64,000 nucleotides of DNA from Edwardsiella tarda ATCC 15947 = NBRC 105688 (GTDB taxonomy: Bacteria; Pseudomonadota; Gammaproteobacteria; Enterobacterales; Enterobacteriaceae), in assembly GCF_003113495.2 (NCBI RefSeq), contig NZ_CP084506.1, forward strand, positions 1,116,001-1,180,000, written 5' to 3'. The position numbers and the translations under genes were made by a program. Shown here in pieces: positions 27,842-38,990 of this stretch (position 1 is its first letter; each line of letters begins with the position of its first letter). Under the pieces are notes generated by a model. That model was not told the DNA's origin. It did not search any database and saw nothing but the letters and a program-made list of their open reading frames with translations.

Positions 27842-28552
27842 ATGGATCGTTACCCACGAACAAATGGCACACTGGTTGAGCGTGCCGGTAGCGGCCTCCA
27901 GGCCTATATGGCGCAAGTGTATGGCTGGATGTGCTGCGGGCTGTTGCTGACGGCGCTGGTTGCCTGGTATGCCGCCCGGACGCCGGCGCTAATGGAGCTG
28001 ATCTTCGCCAATAAGGTGGTTTTCTTCGGGCTGATCATCGTGCAGTTGGGGGTGGTGTTCGTGCTGTCGGGGATGGTTAACCGCTTAAGCGGATCCGCCG
28101 CCACCGGGCTGTTCATGTTCTACTCGCTGCTCACCGGCCTGACGCTGTCGAGCATCTTCATCGTCTACACCTACAGCTCTATCGCCAGTACCTTCGTGGT
28201 CAGCGCCGGGATGTTTGGCGCCATGAGCCTGTATGGCTATACCACGAAACGCGATCTGAGCGGGATGGGGTCGATGCTATTTATGGCGTTGATTGGCCTG
28301 GTGCTGGCATCGCTGGTCAATATCTGGCTGAAGAGCAGCACCCTGACCTGGATCGTGACCTACGCCGGGGTCCTGATCTTCGTCGGTCTGACCGCTTACG
28401 ATACCCAGAAGCTGCGTGTGATGGGGGAACAGATTGCGAGTGATGATCGCGACGGTTTCCGTCGTTATGCGATCATGGGGGCGTTGACGCTCTACCTGGA
28501 CTTCATCAACCTGTTCCTGATGCTGTTGCGCATCTTCGGCGATCGCCGCTAA
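27842..28552 (+). CDS. ybhL: Bax inhibitor-1 family membrane protein YbhL
   Basis: Inner membrane protein of the TMBIM/BI-1 family, 236 residues (E. coli 234), with seven hydrophobic helices. Family members in bacteria behave as proton-sensitive calcium leak channels. Recognisable blocks are YMAQVYGWM, STFVVSAGMFGAMSLYGYTT, VGLTAYDTQKLR (containing the conserved Asp) and LYLDFINLFLMLLRIFG. AAGGGG precedes ATG 27842; an upstream in-frame ATG lacks similarity to YbhL. It follows the moa genes, as in E. coli. Confidence 0.93.
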   Translation: MDRYPRTNGTLVERAGSGLQAYMAQVYGWMCCGLLLTALVAWYAARTPALMELIFANKVVFFGLIIVQLGVVFVLSGMVNRLSGSAATGLFMFYSLLTGLTLSSIFIVYTYSSIASTFVVSAGMFGAMSLYGYTTKRDLSGMGSMLFMALIGLVLASLVNIWLKSSTLTWIVTYAGVLIFVGLTAYDTQKLRVMGEQIASDDRDGFRRYAIMGALTLYLDFINLFLMLLRIFGDRR

Positions 28553-28580
28553 ACGACCGTCACTCGACGGCAGCATTGAT

Positions 28581-28613
28581 AACCCCAATGGCCTTTGGCC
28601 ATTGGGGTTTTTT
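28581..28613 (+). terminator. Rho-independent terminator after ybhL
   Basis: Perfect 13-bp stem AACCCCAATGGCC with GGCCATTGGGGTT, loop TTT, followed by a T-run. Confidence 0.93.
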
Positions 28614-28693
28614 GTGCGCTTTTATCGCCTGGCGTCAGCGTGGCCTAAGGGGGTGACTATACTTACTGTTTTACAGTGTGCCGTGGGGGAATC

Positions 28694-30973
28694 ATGAAGC
28701 AGAAGATAGAAACCTATCGGGCCGCCGCCGGCGGTTGGGATGCGGTGAAGGCGGTGGCGGGTGCGCTGCGCCAGCAGATGGATCTGCGGCGTGAGGTGAT
28801 CGCCATGTTTGACATGAACAAACCGGATGGCTTCGACTGCCCGGGATGTGCCTGGCCGGATCCCAAGCACAGTGCCTCATTCGACGTGTGCGAAAATGGC
28901 GCCAAGGCATTGGCCTGGGAGGTGACGGATAAGCGGCTGGATGCCCCGTTTTTTACCGCGCATACGGTGCAGTCACTGCTGAGTTGGGACGATCACGCGC
29001 TGGAGGCCGCCGGCCGCCTGACCTTGCCGTTAAAGTATGATGCCGCCAGCGACCGTTACCTGCCGTTGAGCTGGCAGCAGGCGTTCGATGAGATCGGCGC
29101 TCGTCTGCAAGGTTATAGCGACCCGAACCAGGTCGAGTTCTATACCTCGGGGCGCACGTCTAACGAGGCCGCCTTCCTCTATCAGCTCTTCGCCCGCGAG
29201 TATGGCAGCAACAACTTCCCCGACTGCTCTAACATGTGCCATGAGCCAACCAGCGTCGGCCTGGCCGCCAGCATCGGCGTCGGTAAGGGAACGGTACTGC
29301 TGGAGGACTTCGAGCAGTGCGATCTGGTGATCTGTATCGGCCATAATCCTGGGACCAACCATCCCCGCATGTTGACCTCACTGCGGGCCTTGGTGAAGCG
29401 TGGGGCGAAGATGATCGCCATCAACCCCCTACAGGAGCGCGGTCTGGAACGATTCACCGCGCCGCAGAACCCGCTGGAGATGTTGACGGATGCCGAGACC
29501 CAGTTGGCCAGCGCCTACTACCGGGTGCGCATCGGCGGCGATACGGCGTTGCTCAAGGGGATGATGCGTTTATTGATCGAGCGCGATGAGGCGGCCCGCG
29601 CCGCCGGGCAGGCGCCGCTGCTGGATGACGCCTTTATTCAGACGCATACCGTCGGCTATGCCGATCTGCGTCGTGACGTACTCAATACGAACTGGGCGGA
29701 TATTGAGCGGATCTCCGGCTTGCGCCAGGCCCAGATCGCCGAGCTGGTCGATGCCTATGCCGCCGCCGAACGTACCATCATCTGCTATGGGATGGGGATC
29801 ACGCAACACCAACACGGGACGCAGAACGTACAGCAGCTGGTCAATCTGCTGCTACTGAAGGGGAACATCGGGCGGCCGGGAGCGGGCATCTGCCCGTTAC
29901 GCGGCCATTCCAATGTGCAGGGCGATCGTACCGTCGGCATTACCGAGAAGCCATCGGCCGAGTTTCTGGCTCGTCTGGGGGAACGCTTCGGCTTCACGCC
30001 ACCCTCGGCTCCCGGCCACGCGGCGGTCGCCAGTATGCAGGCGATTTGTTGCGGCCAGGCCCGGGCGCTGATCTGCCTGGGGGGAAACTTTGCGCTGGCG
30101 ATGCCCGATCGGCAGGCGAGTGCCATTCCGTTGACCCAGTTGGATCTGGCGGTGCATATCGCCACCAAGTTGAACCGTTCGCACCTACTGACCGCGCACC
30201 ATAGCTATATCTTACCGGTACTGGGGCGCAGCGAGATCGACATGCAAAAGAGCGGGGCTCAGGCCGTGACGGTGGAAGACTCGATGTCGATGGTGCATGC
30301 CTCGCGTGGGGTATTAAAACCGGCCAGTGCCTTACTGAAGTCAGAGTGTGCCGTGGTGGCCGGCATCGCCCAGGCGGCCTTGCCGCATAGCGTGGTGGCC
30401 TGGGAGAGCCTGGTGGAGGATTACGATCGTATTCGTGACGACATCGAGGCGGTATTCCCGGCCTTTGCCGACTTTAATCAGCGTATCCGTCATCCGGGCG
30501 GTTTCCACCTGACCAATGCGGCGGCGGAGCGGCGCTGGTTGACGGCATCGGGTAAGGCTAATTTTATTCCCTGTGAGGGTCTGTTAGAGGATCCCGCCTC
30601 GGCGTTTAACAGCGAGTTGGTATTGGCGACGGTGCGTAGTCACGATCAATACAACACCACCCTGTATGGGATGGATGACCGTTACCGTGGGGTGTTTGGC
30701 CAGCGCGATGTGGTGTTTATCAGCGCCGAGCAGGCGCAGCGCTGTGGTGTGCAGGCGGGCGAACGCGTCAATCTGATCGCCTTGACGTCGGAGGGGAAAC
30801 GCAGCGCTCGCCGAATGGATGGCTTAACGGTGGTGATCTACCCGATGGCCGATCGCTCATTGGCGACCTACTTCCCCGAGTCCAACCATATGCTGACCTT
30901 AGAGAATCATGACCCAGCGAGTGGCATCCCTGCCTATAAGAGTATTCCGGTGGTGCTGGAGCGGGTCGGTTAG
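28694..30973 (+). CDS. ydeP: YdeP-family molybdopterin oxidoreductase
   Basis: Molybdopterin-dependent oxidoreductase of the FdhF/YdeP group, 759 residues, the E. coli YdeP length. The N-terminal part has [22 protein letters not shown], a probable Fe-S ligand set. The molybdopterin domain ([44 protein letters not shown]) and a C-terminal dinucleotide-binding domain ([10 protein letters not shown]) follow. In E. coli ydeP contributes to acid resistance; its substrate is unknown. ATG 28694 follows TGGGGG. The gene ends in a 4-base overlap with convergent yfaE. Confidence 0.93.
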   Translation: MKQKIETYRAAAGGWDAVKAVAGALRQQMDLRREVIAMFDMNKPDGFDCPGCAWPDPKHSASFDVCENGAKALAWEVTDKRLDAPFFTAHTVQSLLSWDDHALEAAGRLTLPLKYDAASDRYLPLSWQQAFDEIGARLQGYSDPNQVEFYTSGRTSNEAAFLYQLFAREYGSNNFPDCSNMCHEPTSVGLAASIGVGKGTVLLEDFEQCDLVICIGHNPGTNHPRMLTSLRALVKRGAKMIAINPLQERGLERFTAPQNPLEMLTDAETQLASAYYRVRIGGDTALLKGMMRLLIERDEAARAAGQAPLLDDAFIQTHTVGYADLRRDVLNTNWADIERISGLRQAQIAELVDAYAAAERTIICYGMGITQHQHGTQNVQQLVNLLLLKGNIGRPGAGICPLRGHSNVQGDRTVGITEKPSAEFLARLGERFGFTPPSAPGHAAVASMQAICCGQARALICLGGNFALAMPDRQASAIPLTQLDLAVHIATKLNRSHLLTAHHSYILPVLGRSEIDMQKSGAQAVTVEDSMSMVHASRGVLKPASALLKSECAVVAGIAQAALPHSVVAWESLVEDYDRIRDDIEAVFPAFADFNQRIRHPGGFHLTNAAAERRWLTASGKANFIPCEGLLEDPASAFNSELVLATVRSHDQYNTTLYGMDDRYRGVFGQRDVVFISAEQAQRCGVQAGERVNLIALTSEGKRSARRMDGLTVVIYPMADRSLATYFPESNHMLTLENHDPASGIPAYKSIPVVLERVG

Positions 30974-31293
30974 AGATCCAGTTCGATGTCCTGCTGCACC
31001 TGACAGCAGCAGGGCAGGATCTCATCCGCCTGCAGGAAGGCCAGCGGCGGTTGGCGGTAGCTGACTCGACCGCGTAGTAGCCGACAGCGGCAGGCGCCGC
31101 AAAAACCGGAGCGGCACTGGTACTCCAGCGCCACCTGTTGCCGCTCCAGGCTCGCCAAGAGGGAGCCGCCATCATCGAGGTGGTCGACTTGGCGTCCGCT
31201 CCGCGCCAGCCGGATGCGGTAACGCACCGGCGCACAACCGTCACTCTCGCTTGCCGCCGTTTCCACGGCGGCGTCTAGGGCGTGCTGCGACAT
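30970..31293 (-). CDS. yfaE: 2Fe-2S ferredoxin YfaE, diferric-tyrosyl cofactor maintenance
   Basis: Plant-type [2Fe-2S] ferredoxin that supplies electrons to maintain the NrdB diferric-tyrosyl radical. The ligand motif [13 protein letters not shown] plus the later Cys in ILPCCC fits the family. It has 107 residues, about 23 more than E. coli YfaE (84), with the extra residues at the N-terminus. The ATG at 31293 overlaps the nrdB stop (TGATG), so it is translationally coupled. The order nrdA-nrdB-yfaE is that of E. coli. Confidence 0.92.
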   Translation of the reverse strand: MSQHALDAAVETAASESDGCAPVRYRIRLARSGRQVDHLDDGGSLLASLERQQVALEYQCRSGFCGACRCRLLRGRVSYRQPPLAFLQADEILPCCCQVQQDIELDL

Positions 31294-32423
31294 CAGAGTT
31301 GGAAGTCGCTCAGATCGTCGGTGTTGACTTCGGCGTCGATCTGTCCGACCAGATAGGAACTCACCTCGACTTCCTGCGGGGCGACCTGCACGTTGTCGGA
31401 GACCAGCCAGGCGTTGATCCAGGGGATCGGGTTGGAGCGTGTCTCGAAGGGCAGCGACAAGCCGACGGCTTGCATGCGGATATTGGTGATGTACTCCACG
31501 TACTGGCACAGAATATCCCGGTTTAGGCCGATCATCGAGCCGTCGCGGAACAGGTAGCTGGCCCAATCCTTCTCTTGCTGGGCGGCCTGCACAAACAGAT
31601 CGTAGCACTGGGTCTCACACTCGGCGGCGATCTCGGCCATCTCAGGGTCGTCTTGCCCCGAACGCATCAGGTTGAGGATGTGTTGCGTACCGGTCAGGTG
31701 CAGCGCCTCGTCGCGGGCGATCAGCCGGATGATCTTGGCGTTACCCTCCATCAGTTCGCGCTCGGCGAAGGCAAAAGAGCAGGCGAAGCTGACGTAGAAG
31801 CGGATTGCCTCCAGGGCATTGACGCTCATCAGGCAGAGATAGAGCTTCTTCTTCAGATCGCGCAGGTTGACGATGACCGTCTTGCCGTTGACCTGATGCG
31901 TGCCTTCGCCCAGCAGATGGTAGTAACCGGTACTTTCGATCAGATCATCGTAGTAGACGGAGATGTCGCGCGCACGCTTGAGGATCTCCTCATTGCTGAC
32001 GATATCATCAAAGACCACCGACGGATCGGTGACGATATTGCGGATGATATGGGTATAGGAGCGCGAATGGATGGTCTCGGAGAAGGACCAGGTCTCCACC
32101 CAGGTTTCCAGCTCCGGGATGGAGATCAGCGGCAGCAGGGCGACGTTGGGGCTGCGCCCCTGGATGGAGTCCAGCAACGTCTGGTACTTCAAGTTACTGA
32201 TGAAGATATGTTTCTCGTGATCCGGCAGGGCCTGGTAGTCGATACGGTCACGTGAGACGTCGACCTCTTCCGGACGCCAGAAGAAGGAGAGTTGTTTCTC
32301 GATCAGTTTCTCGAAGATCTCATGTTTCTGTTGATCATAGCGAGCAACGTTAACCGGCTGACCAAAGAACATCGGTTCGAGTAGTTGGTCGTTTTTGTTT
32401 TGCGAGAAGATGGTGTAGGCCAT
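31293..32423 (-). CDS. nrdB: Ribonucleotide reductase class Ia beta subunit NrdB
   Basis: Radical-generating small subunit of aerobic ribonucleotide reductase, 376 residues, equal to E. coli. Radical Tyr123 lies in HSRSYTHI, with iron ligands Asp85, Glu116 and His119 nearby and the second set in the helix with ARDEALHL. The C-terminal tail ending SDFQL is the NrdA docking peptide. It lies 91 bases after nrdA in the same operon. Confidence 0.97.
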   Translation of the reverse strand: MAYTIFSQNKNDQLLEPMFFGQPVNVARYDQQKHEIFEKLIEKQLSFFWRPEEVDVSRDRIDYQALPDHEKHIFISNLKYQTLLDSIQGRSPNVALLPLISIPELETWVETWSFSETIHSRSYTHIIRNIVTDPSVVFDDIVSNEEILKRARDISVYYDDLIESTGYYHLLGEGTHQVNGKTVIVNLRDLKKKLYLCLMSVNALEAIRFYVSFACSFAFAERELMEGNAKIIRLIARDEALHLTGTQHILNLMRSGQDDPEMAEIAAECETQCYDLFVQAAQQEKDWASYLFRDGSMIGLNRDILCQYVEYITNIRMQAVGLSLPFETRSNPIPWINAWLVSDNVQVAPQEVEVSSYLVGQIDAEVNTDDLSDFQL

Positions 32424-32514
32424 ACCCTAATCCTAGTGTGCCCCGCGGCGCGGGGCGTCGAAAATCAAGCGGAGATACCAGCGCTCCCGGCGGGGAGCGC
32501 CTGAGGCGGGAAGG

Positions 32515-34797
32515 TTAGATCTTACAGGCGCCACTTTCGCAGCCATCATCCTGTGTACTTCCCAGATCCTCCTGGGCATCCTCCGCACCGTCGCGGGTGT
32601 TTTGATAATAGAGCGTTTTCACGCCCAGTTTATACGCCGTCAACAGATCTTTTAACAGTTGCTTCATCGGCACCTTCCCGGAGGGGAAGCGTGACGGATC
32701 GTAGTTGGTATTGGCAGAGATCGCCTGGTCGATAAATTTCTGCATCAGGCCGACCAACTGCAGGTAGCCGTCGTTGTTCGGCAAGGACCACAGCAGCTCG
32801 TAGGCCTCCTGCAGACGCTCATACTCCGGCACCACCTGGCGCAAGATACCGTCCTTCGAGGCCTTGATGCTGATATAGCCGCGCGGCGGTTCGATGCCGT
32901 TGGTGGCGTTGGAGATCTGTGATGAGGTCTCCGAGGGCATCAGGGCCGACAGGGTCGAGTTGCGTAGCCCGTCGCGGACGATATCGGCGCGCAGGGTCTC
33001 CCAATCATAGTGCAGCGGCTCGGCGCAGATGGCGTCGAGATCCTTCTTATAGTTGTCGATGGGCAGGATACCCTGCGCATAACGAGTCTCATTGAACCAT
33101 GGGCAGGCGCCTTGCTCACGCGCCAGCTGGTGGGAAGCCTTCAGCAGATAGTACTGGATGGCCTCGAAGGTGCGATGCGTCAGGGCATTGGCGCTGCCGT
33201 CGGAATAACGTACCCCATTCTTCGCCAGGTAGTAGGCAAAGTTGATCACCCCGATACCCAGGGTGCGACGTCCCATGGCGCCGCGCTTCGCGGCCGGGAT
33301 CGGATAGTCCTGGTAATCGAGCAGGGCGTCGAGCGCACGTACCGCCAGGGTCGCCAACTCTTCCAGATCGTCCAGCGAGTCGATGGCACCCAGGTTGAAG
33401 GCCGACAGGGTACACAGGGCGATCTCACCGCTCTCGTCGTTGACGTCCTCCAGCGGTTTGGTCGGCAGCGCCACCTCCAGACAGAGGTTAGACTGACGAA
33501 CCGGCGCCACCTGGGGATCGAACGGGCTATGGGTGTTGCAGTGATCGACGTTCTGAATATAGATACGCCCGGTGGAGGCGCGCTCCTGCATCATCAGCGA
33601 GAACAATTCGACGGCCTTGATCTTGCGTTGGCGGATGCGGTTGTCCTGCTCGTACTGTACATACAGGCGTTCAAACTCATTCTGATCGGCGAAGAAGGCA
33701 TCGTACAGCCCCGGCACATCGGAAGGGCTGAACAGGGTGATCTCGCCGCCCTGGATCAGGCGTTGATACATCAGGCGGTTGAGCTGCACACCATAGTCGA
33801 TGTGGCGCACACGGTTATCTTCGACCCCGCGGTTGTTTTTCAACACCAGCAGGCTCTCGACCTCCAGATGCCACAGCGGGTAAAACAGGGTGGCCGCGCC
33901 GCCACGTACTCCGCCTTGAGAGCAGGATTTCACCGCGGTCTGGAAATGCTTGTAGAACGGGATACAGCCGGTGTGGAAGGCCTCACCGCCCCGGATTGGG
34001 CTGCCCAGCGCGCGCAGACGCCCGGCGTTGATGCCGATGCCGGCACGCTGGGAGACATACTTCACGATGGCGCTCGAGGTGGCGTTGATGGAGTCCAGGC
34101 TGTCGCCGCACTCGATCAGCACGCAGGAGCTGAACTGGCGCGTCGGGGTACGCACTCCAGACATGATCGGCGTCGGCAGAGAGATCTTAAAGGTGGAGAC
34201 CGCATCGTAGAAACGTTTGATGTAGTCCAGCCGTGTCTCACGCGGATAGTGGGAGAACAGGCAGGCAGACACCAGGATATACAGGAACTGGGCGCTCTCG
34301 TAGATCTCGCCGCTGACGCGGTTCTGCACCAGGTACTTGCCCTCCAACTGCTTGACCGCCGCATAGGAGAAGTTCATGTCGCGCCAGTGGTCGATAAAAC
34401 CATCCATCTGTTCGAACTCATCACGGCTGAAGTCTTCCAGCAGATGGCGGTCATACTTGCCCATCTCCACCAGGCGCACCACGTGGTCGTACAGTTTCGG
34501 CGGCTCGAATTGGCCATAAGCCTTCTTGCGCAGGTGGAAGATGGCCAGACGCGCGGCCATATATTGGTAGTCCGGGGTCTCACGGGAGATCAGATCGGCG
34601 GCGGCCTTGATGATGGTTTCGTGGATATCCGCCGTGCGGATGCCATCATAAAACTGGATGTGGGAGCGTAGCTCAACCTGGGAGACCGAGACGTTCTGTA
34701 ACCCTTCCGCGGCCCAATCGAGGACTCGGTGGATCTTGTCGAGGTTGATGCGCTCTTTTCTTCCGTCGCGTTTAGTGACGAGCAGACTCTGATTCAT
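32515..34797 (-). CDS. nrdA: Ribonucleotide reductase class Ia alpha subunit NrdA
   Basis: Catalytic large subunit reducing ribonucleoside diphosphates, 760 residues (E. coli 761). An ATP-cone domain lies at the N-terminus (VTKRDGRKERINLDKI). The active-site Cys and Glu are in SNLCLEVALP, the redox Cys pair in FSSCVLIECGDS and ALCTLSAFNLG, and the C-terminal CESGACKI is the thioredoxin/glutaredoxin-reactive tail. AGGA precedes the ATG. An NrdR box and a DnaA box lie upstream. Confidence 0.97.
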   Translation of the reverse strand: MNQSLLVTKRDGRKERINLDKIHRVLDWAAEGLQNVSVSQVELRSHIQFYDGIRTADIHETIIKAAADLISRETPDYQYMAARLAIFHLRKKAYGQFEPPKLYDHVVRLVEMGKYDRHLLEDFSRDEFEQMDGFIDHWRDMNFSYAAVKQLEGKYLVQNRVSGEIYESAQFLYILVSACLFSHYPRETRLDYIKRFYDAVSTFKISLPTPIMSGVRTPTRQFSSCVLIECGDSLDSINATSSAIVKYVSQRAGIGINAGRLRALGSPIRGGEAFHTGCIPFYKHFQTAVKSCSQGGVRGGAATLFYPLWHLEVESLLVLKNNRGVEDNRVRHIDYGVQLNRLMYQRLIQGGEITLFSPSDVPGLYDAFFADQNEFERLYVQYEQDNRIRQRKIKAVELFSLMMQERASTGRIYIQNVDHCNTHSPFDPQVAPVRQSNLCLEVALPTKPLEDVNDESGEIALCTLSAFNLGAIDSLDDLEELATLAVRALDALLDYQDYPIPAAKRGAMGRRTLGIGVINFAYYLAKNGVRYSDGSANALTHRTFEAIQYYLLKASHQLAREQGACPWFNETRYAQGILPIDNYKKDLDAICAEPLHYDWETLRADIVRDGLRNSTLSALMPSETSSQISNATNGIEPPRGYISIKASKDGILRQVVPEYERLQEAYELLWSLPNNDGYLQLVGLMQKFIDQAISANTNYDPSRFPSGKVPMKQLLKDLLTAYKLGVKTLYYQNTRDGAEDAQEDLGSTQDDGCESGACKI

Positions 34798-34899
34798 AGG
34801 ATGCGTTCCTGTCCGTGTGATCCCCGGCGAGGCGTGCCCTGAGGGCCAGCGCCGCGCGGCATCAACACCCGGCGCACTAGTGGCTTGCTTGGGGTGTTA

Positions 34900-34915
34900 A
34901 CACAATATATAGGGG
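34900..34915 (-). promoter_or_regulatory. NrdR box upstream of nrdA
   Basis: ACACAATATATAGGGG resembles the NrdR box acaCwAtATaTwGtgt. NrdR boxes usually come in pairs about 31 bases apart; the expected partner is not clear here. Repression of nrdAB by NrdR when dATP is plentiful is established in E. coli. Confidence 0.65.
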
Positions 34916-34985
34916 GTTGGTGACGATGTGGCAACAAGATAGTGGTGTTTGCCGCGATTTGCAAGTGAACAAAATCGGCACGGCT

Positions 34986-34994
34986 TGTGGATAA
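34986..34994 (-). promoter_or_regulatory. DnaA box upstream of nrdA
   Basis: TGTGGATAA is the reverse complement of the consensus DnaA box TTATCCACA. DnaA boxes in the E. coli nrdA promoter link its transcription to the replication cycle. Confidence 0.7.
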
Positions 34995-35225
34995 GTTGGG
35001 GGTGAAATGTTACGGAGTGGACGGTAGACGGCGTCGGCTCTGGCACCATCCCCGTGGGGGATAAAATGGAGGCGGATTTAAAAAAATTGATCGTCTGCCG
35101 CTTTATTATTCATTGCTAAAATCACTAATCTTGATCTGCTTCGAGGTTGCTGCAAAAGCCATCGCATGGTGGACGGACGGCGCACCACTACCGCCCGCCT
35201 TACCTGCCTTTTCGCTACGCTCGCC

Positions 35226-35933
35226 TTAGTCCGCCTCGCGTTGGGCGTGCAACAGGTAGTTGACATCGACGCGGGTCCCGAGGGTGAAACGGTCACGCAG
35301 CGGGTTGTAGTGCATGCCGCACAGATGGCGTACCGTTAACGGGGTGCTGTCTAACCAGCCCATCAGCTCGGCGGGGCGGATAAATTTACGCGCATCATGG
35401 GTGCCTTTGGGGACCATCTTCAGCAGGTACTCGGCGCCGACGACCATCAGTAGCCACGACTTCGGGTTGCGGTTGATGGTCGAGAAGAATAACTGGCCGC
35501 CGGGCTTCACCAGGCGGGCGCAGGCATGTACGACCGAGCAGGGGTCGGGCACATGCTCCAGCATCTCCATGCAGGTGACCACATCATATTGTGCCGTGCC
35601 ATCGGCGGCATGCTGTTCGACGGTCTCTTGGCGGTAGTCGACCGTGACTCCGCTCTCCAAGGCGTGCAGGCGCGCCACCTGGAGTGGCTCTCCTCCCATA
35701 TCCAGCCCCGTCACGTCGGCACCGGCCTGCGCCATGGCTTCGGCCAGCAGACCGCCGCCACAGCCGACATCGAGCACCCGCTTGGCGAACAGCCCATCGG
35801 CTCGCTGCTGGATGTAATCCAGTCGGAGTGGATTGATGCGGTGTAGTGGTTTGAATTCGCCTTCGGGGCCCCACCAGCGTGAAGCGACGGCCTCAAACTT
35901 GGCAATTTCCTGCATATCAACGTTTTGTGACAC
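35226..35933 (-). CDS. ubiG: Ubiquinone O-methyltransferase UbiG
   Basis: SAM-dependent methyltransferase that performs both O-methylations of ubiquinone synthesis, 235 residues (E. coli 240). The SAM-binding glycine loop is [13 protein letters not shown], followed by [12 protein letters not shown] and [18 protein letters not shown] 35933 ([15 protein letters not shown]) is chosen because AAAGGAG lies 6 bases before it. The longer frame from ATG 35981 adds residues unlike any UbiG. It is divergent from gyrA, as in E. coli. Confidence 0.94.
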   Translation of the reverse strand: MSQNVDMQEIAKFEAVASRWWGPEGEFKPLHRINPLRLDYIQQRADGLFAKRVLDVGCGGGLLAEAMAQAGADVTGLDMGGEPLQVARLHALESGVTVDYRQETVEQHAADGTAQYDVVTCMEMLEHVPDPCSVVHACARLVKPGGQLFFSTINRNPKSWLLMVVGAEYLLKMVPKGTHDARKFIRPAELMGWLDSTPLTVRHLCGMHYNPLRDRFTLGTRVDVNYLLHAQREAD

Positions 35934-36175
35934 CTCAGACTCCTTTAATTCGGCGCGCTGGCGCGCGCAAAAAATACCCATTAGCGCGGATTATACCTTT
36001 TCCACGCCACGGGCAAAGGGGCAGCGTTCAGGCAGGCAGGAATGGCGTGGCGCATTTCGCACAAGCAGTGCCTTTGTGGTATCATTGTCGTCTTTGTCAT
36101 CGTGTATGCGCCTGGTTCTACTCGATGTATTGAGGGTAGCGGCAGATGAATAATTAGTAGAGGGATAGCAGCTCC

Positions 36176-38809
36176 ATGAGCGACCTTGCCAGAGAGATTA
36201 CGCCGGTCAATATCGAAGAAGAGTTGAAAAACTCGTATCTGGATTACGCCATGTCCGTTATCGTCGGTCGTGCGCTGCCGGATGTTCGGGATGGCCTGAA
36301 ACCGGTACACCGTCGCGTCCTGTTCGCGATGAACGTGCTGGGCAATGACTGGAACAAACCATACAAAAAATCGGCCCGTGTGGTCGGTGACGTTATCGGT
36401 AAATATCACCCGCACGGTGACAGCGCGGTTTACGACACCATCGTGCGTATGGCGCAGCCCTTCTCCCTGCGTTACATGTTGGTTGACGGTCAGGGTAACT
36501 TCGGCTCCATCGACGGCGACTCCGCCGCGGCGATGCGTTATACCGAAGTGCGCATGGCTAAGATCGCCCATGAACTGTTGGCCGATCTAGAGAAAGAGAC
36601 GGTGGATTATGTGCCCAACTACGACGGCACAGAGCAGATCCCCGACGTGCTGCCGACCAAGGTACCGAACCTGTTGGTGAACGGCTCGGCCGGTATCGCC
36701 GTGGGGATGGCGACTAACATTCCGCCCCATAACCTGACCGAAGTGATCAACGGTTGCCTGGCCTATATCGATGACGAGAACATCACCATCGAGGGGCTGA
36801 TGGAGCACATCCCGGGGCCGGACTTCCCGACGGCGGCGATCATCAATGGCCGACGCGGTATCGAAGAGGCCTACCGTACCGGGCGCGGCAAGATCTACGT
36901 GCGTGCGCGCGCCGAGATCGAGACCGACGCCAAGAATGGTCGCGAGACCATCGTGGTGCATGAGATCCCTTACCAGGTCAACAAGGCGCGTCTGATCGAG
37001 AAAATCGCCGAGCTGGTGAAAGAGAAGCGTGTCGAAGGCATCAGTGCGCTGCGCGACGAGTCCGATAAAGACGGCATGCGTATCGTCATCGAGATCAAAC
37101 GCGACGCGGTGGGCGAGGTGGTGTTGAACAACCTCTACTCCCAGACGCAGATGCAGGTCTCCTTCGGTATCAACATGGTCGCCCTGCATCAGGGGCAACC
37201 GAAGCTGCTGACCTTGAAAGAGTGCCTGGAAGCCTTCGTTCGCCACCGCCGCGAAGTGGTGACGCGCCGGACGATTTTCGAATTGCGCAAGGCGCGCGAA
37301 CGCGCGCATATCTTGGAAGGTCTGGCCATCGCCCTGGCGAACATCGATCCGATCATCGAGATGATCCGTCATGCGCCGACGCCGGCGGAAGCCAAGGCGG
37401 CTCTGGTCTCCCACGCCTGGGCGCTGGGCAATGTGGCGGCGATGCTGGAGCGCGCCGGCGATGACGCCGCTCGTCCAGAATGGCTGGAGCCACAGTATGG
37501 CATCCGTGACGGTCACTACTACCTGACCGAGCAGCAGGCACAGGCGATCTTGGATCTGCGTCTGCAAAAGCTGACCGGCCTGGAGCACGAGAAGCTGCTG
37601 GATGAGTACAAGCTGCTGCTGGAGCAGATCGCCGCGTTGATCTTCATCCTGCAAAGCCCAGAACGCCTGATGGAGGTGATCCGCGAAGAGCTGATCGCCA
37701 TCCGTGAACAGTTCGGCGACGCGCGTCGTACCGAGATCACCGCCAACACGGCGGACATCAACATCGAAGATCTGATCGAGCAGGAAGATGTGGTGGTCAC
37801 CCTGTCGCATCAGGGCTACGTCAAGTATCAGCCGCTGAGCGACTACGAGGCCCAGCGTCGTGGCGGTAAGGGTAAGTCTGCCGCCCGTATTAAGGAAGAG
37901 GACTTCATCGAGCGCCTGCTGGTGGCCAACACCCATGACACCATCCTGTGCTTCTCTAGCCGTGGTCGCATGTATTGGATGAAGGTCTATCAGCTGCCGG
38001 AAGCCAGCCGTGGCGCCCGTGGCCGTCCGATCATCAACCTGTTGCCGCTGGAGGCCGATGAGCGTATCACCGCCATCCTGCCGGTGCGCGAGTACGCCGA
38101 AGGGGTGAATGTCTTCATGGCCACCGCCAGCGGGCCCGTGAAGAAGACGGCGCTGACCGAGTTCAGCCGTCCGCGTGCCGCGGGGATCATCGCGGTGAAC
38201 CTGAACGACGGTGACGAACTGATCGGCGTCGATCTGACCGACGGTAACGATGAGGTGATGCTGTTCTCCGCCGCCGGTAAGGTGGTGCGCTTCAAGGAGG
38301 ACGCTGTGCGTGCCATGGGCCGTACCGCCACCGGGGTGCGAGGGATTAAGCTGGCCGACGATGATCGCGTCGTCTCGCTGATCGTGCCGCACGGTGAGGG
38401 GGCGATCCTGACGGTGACTCAGAACGGTTACGGTAAGCGCAGCGCCGTGGCCGAGTATCCGACTAAGTCCCGTGCCACTCAGGGGGTCATCTCCATCAAG
38501 GTGACCGAGCGTAACGGTCGCGTGGTGGGCGCGGTGCAGATCGATGACGGTGACCAGATCATGATGATCACCGACGCGGGCACCTTGGTGCGTACCCGCG
38601 TCTCCGAGGTGAGCATCGTTGGGCGTAATACCCAAGGGGTGATCCTGATCCGTACCGCCGAGGATGAGCACGTCGTTGGCTTGCAACGCGTGGTCGAGCC
38701 GGTGGATGACGAAGAGCTGGACAGCATCGACGGTAGCGCCGCCGAAGGCGACGAGGAGATCGTGCCGGAGGTGGAGAACGACGACGAGGGGAGCGACGAC
38801 GCGGAGTAA
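36176..38809 (+). CDS. gyrA: DNA gyrase subunit A
   Basis: Breakage-reunion subunit of the type II topoisomerase that introduces negative supercoils. It has 877 residues (E. coli 875). Catalytic Tyr122 lies in MRYTE. The quinolone-resistance region is wild-type, with Ser83 and Asp87 in [12 protein letters not shown]. The C-terminal DNA-wrapping domain carries the GyrA-box QRRGGKGK and ends with a very acidic tail. The antisense strand holds long open frames, but these are coding shadows. A terminator follows 23 bases after the stop. Confidence 0.98.
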   Translation: MSDLAREITPVNIEEELKNSYLDYAMSVIVGRALPDVRDGLKPVHRRVLFAMNVLGNDWNKPYKKSARVVGDVIGKYHPHGDSAVYDTIVRMAQPFSLRYMLVDGQGNFGSIDGDSAAAMRYTEVRMAKIAHELLADLEKETVDYVPNYDGTEQIPDVLPTKVPNLLVNGSAGIAVGMATNIPPHNLTEVINGCLAYIDDENITIEGLMEHIPGPDFPTAAIINGRRGIEEAYRTGRGKIYVRARAEIETDAKNGRETIVVHEIPYQVNKARLIEKIAELVKEKRVEGISALRDESDKDGMRIVIEIKRDAVGEVVLNNLYSQTQMQVSFGINMVALHQGQPKLLTLKECLEAFVRHRREVVTRRTIFELRKARERAHILEGLAIALANIDPIIEMIRHAPTPAEAKAALVSHAWALGNVAAMLERAGDDAARPEWLEPQYGIRDGHYYLTEQQAQAILDLRLQKLTGLEHEKLLDEYKLLLEQIAALIFILQSPERLMEVIREELIAIREQFGDARRTEITANTADINIEDLIEQEDVVVTLSHQGYVKYQPLSDYEAQRRGGKGKSAARIKEEDFIERLLVANTHDTILCFSSRGRMYWMKVYQLPEASRGARGRPIINLLPLEADERITAILPVREYAEGVNVFMATASGPVKKTALTEFSRPRAAGIIAVNLNDGDELIGVDLTDGNDEVMLFSAAGKVVRFKEDAVRAMGRTATGVRGIKLADDDRVVSLIVPHGEGAILTVTQNGYGKRSAVAEYPTKSRATQGVISIKVTERNGRVVGAVQIDDGDQIMMITDAGTLVRTRVSEVSIVGRNTQGVILIRTAEDEHVVGLQRVVEPVDDEELDSIDGSAAEGDEEIVPEVENDDEGSDDAE

Positions 38810-38832
38810 GCGTCGCCACGCCCGAGTAAACC

Positions 38833-38857
38833 AAGGCCGGTCTTGACCGGCCTTTTT
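38833..38857 (+). terminator. Rho-independent terminator of gyrA
   Basis: AAGGCCGGT pairs with ACCGGCCTT around CTTG, followed by TTT. Confidence 0.92.
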
Positions 38858-38990
38858 GCTGTCTCCGCGCTTGTTGAGCCCCCGCTGGCGCGGCGCCAAG
38901 GGGGGCGATCGGCGTCAAGTCATTGCGCCGCGCGGGGTTTGCCGCTACCTTAACGCCATTCCTCCTGTCATCACGGTTACGGGTGCCACG

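Larger units (their letters stand above)
34798..35225. other. nrdA upstream region to ubiG
   Basis: A 428-bp region carrying the NrdR box and DnaA box that belong to the nrdA promoter. The part next to ubiG (about 35080-35225) shows nothing I can assign. Confidence 0.6.

Noticed and set aside
33010..34671. 553-residue open frame antisense to nrdA
   Set aside because: Coding shadow of nrdA, for the same reasons.
35934..35981. N-terminal extension of ubiG from ATG 35981
   Set aside because: The well-spaced AAAGGAG and protein similarity favour GTG 35933.
36413..36447. Quinolone-resistance change in gyrA
   Set aside because: Positions 83 and 87 are the wild-type Ser and Asp.
36587..38899. 770-residue open frame antisense to gyrA
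   Set aside because: It is a mirror of strongly biased codons in gyrA; its His/Gln/Arg-rich translation has no domain.
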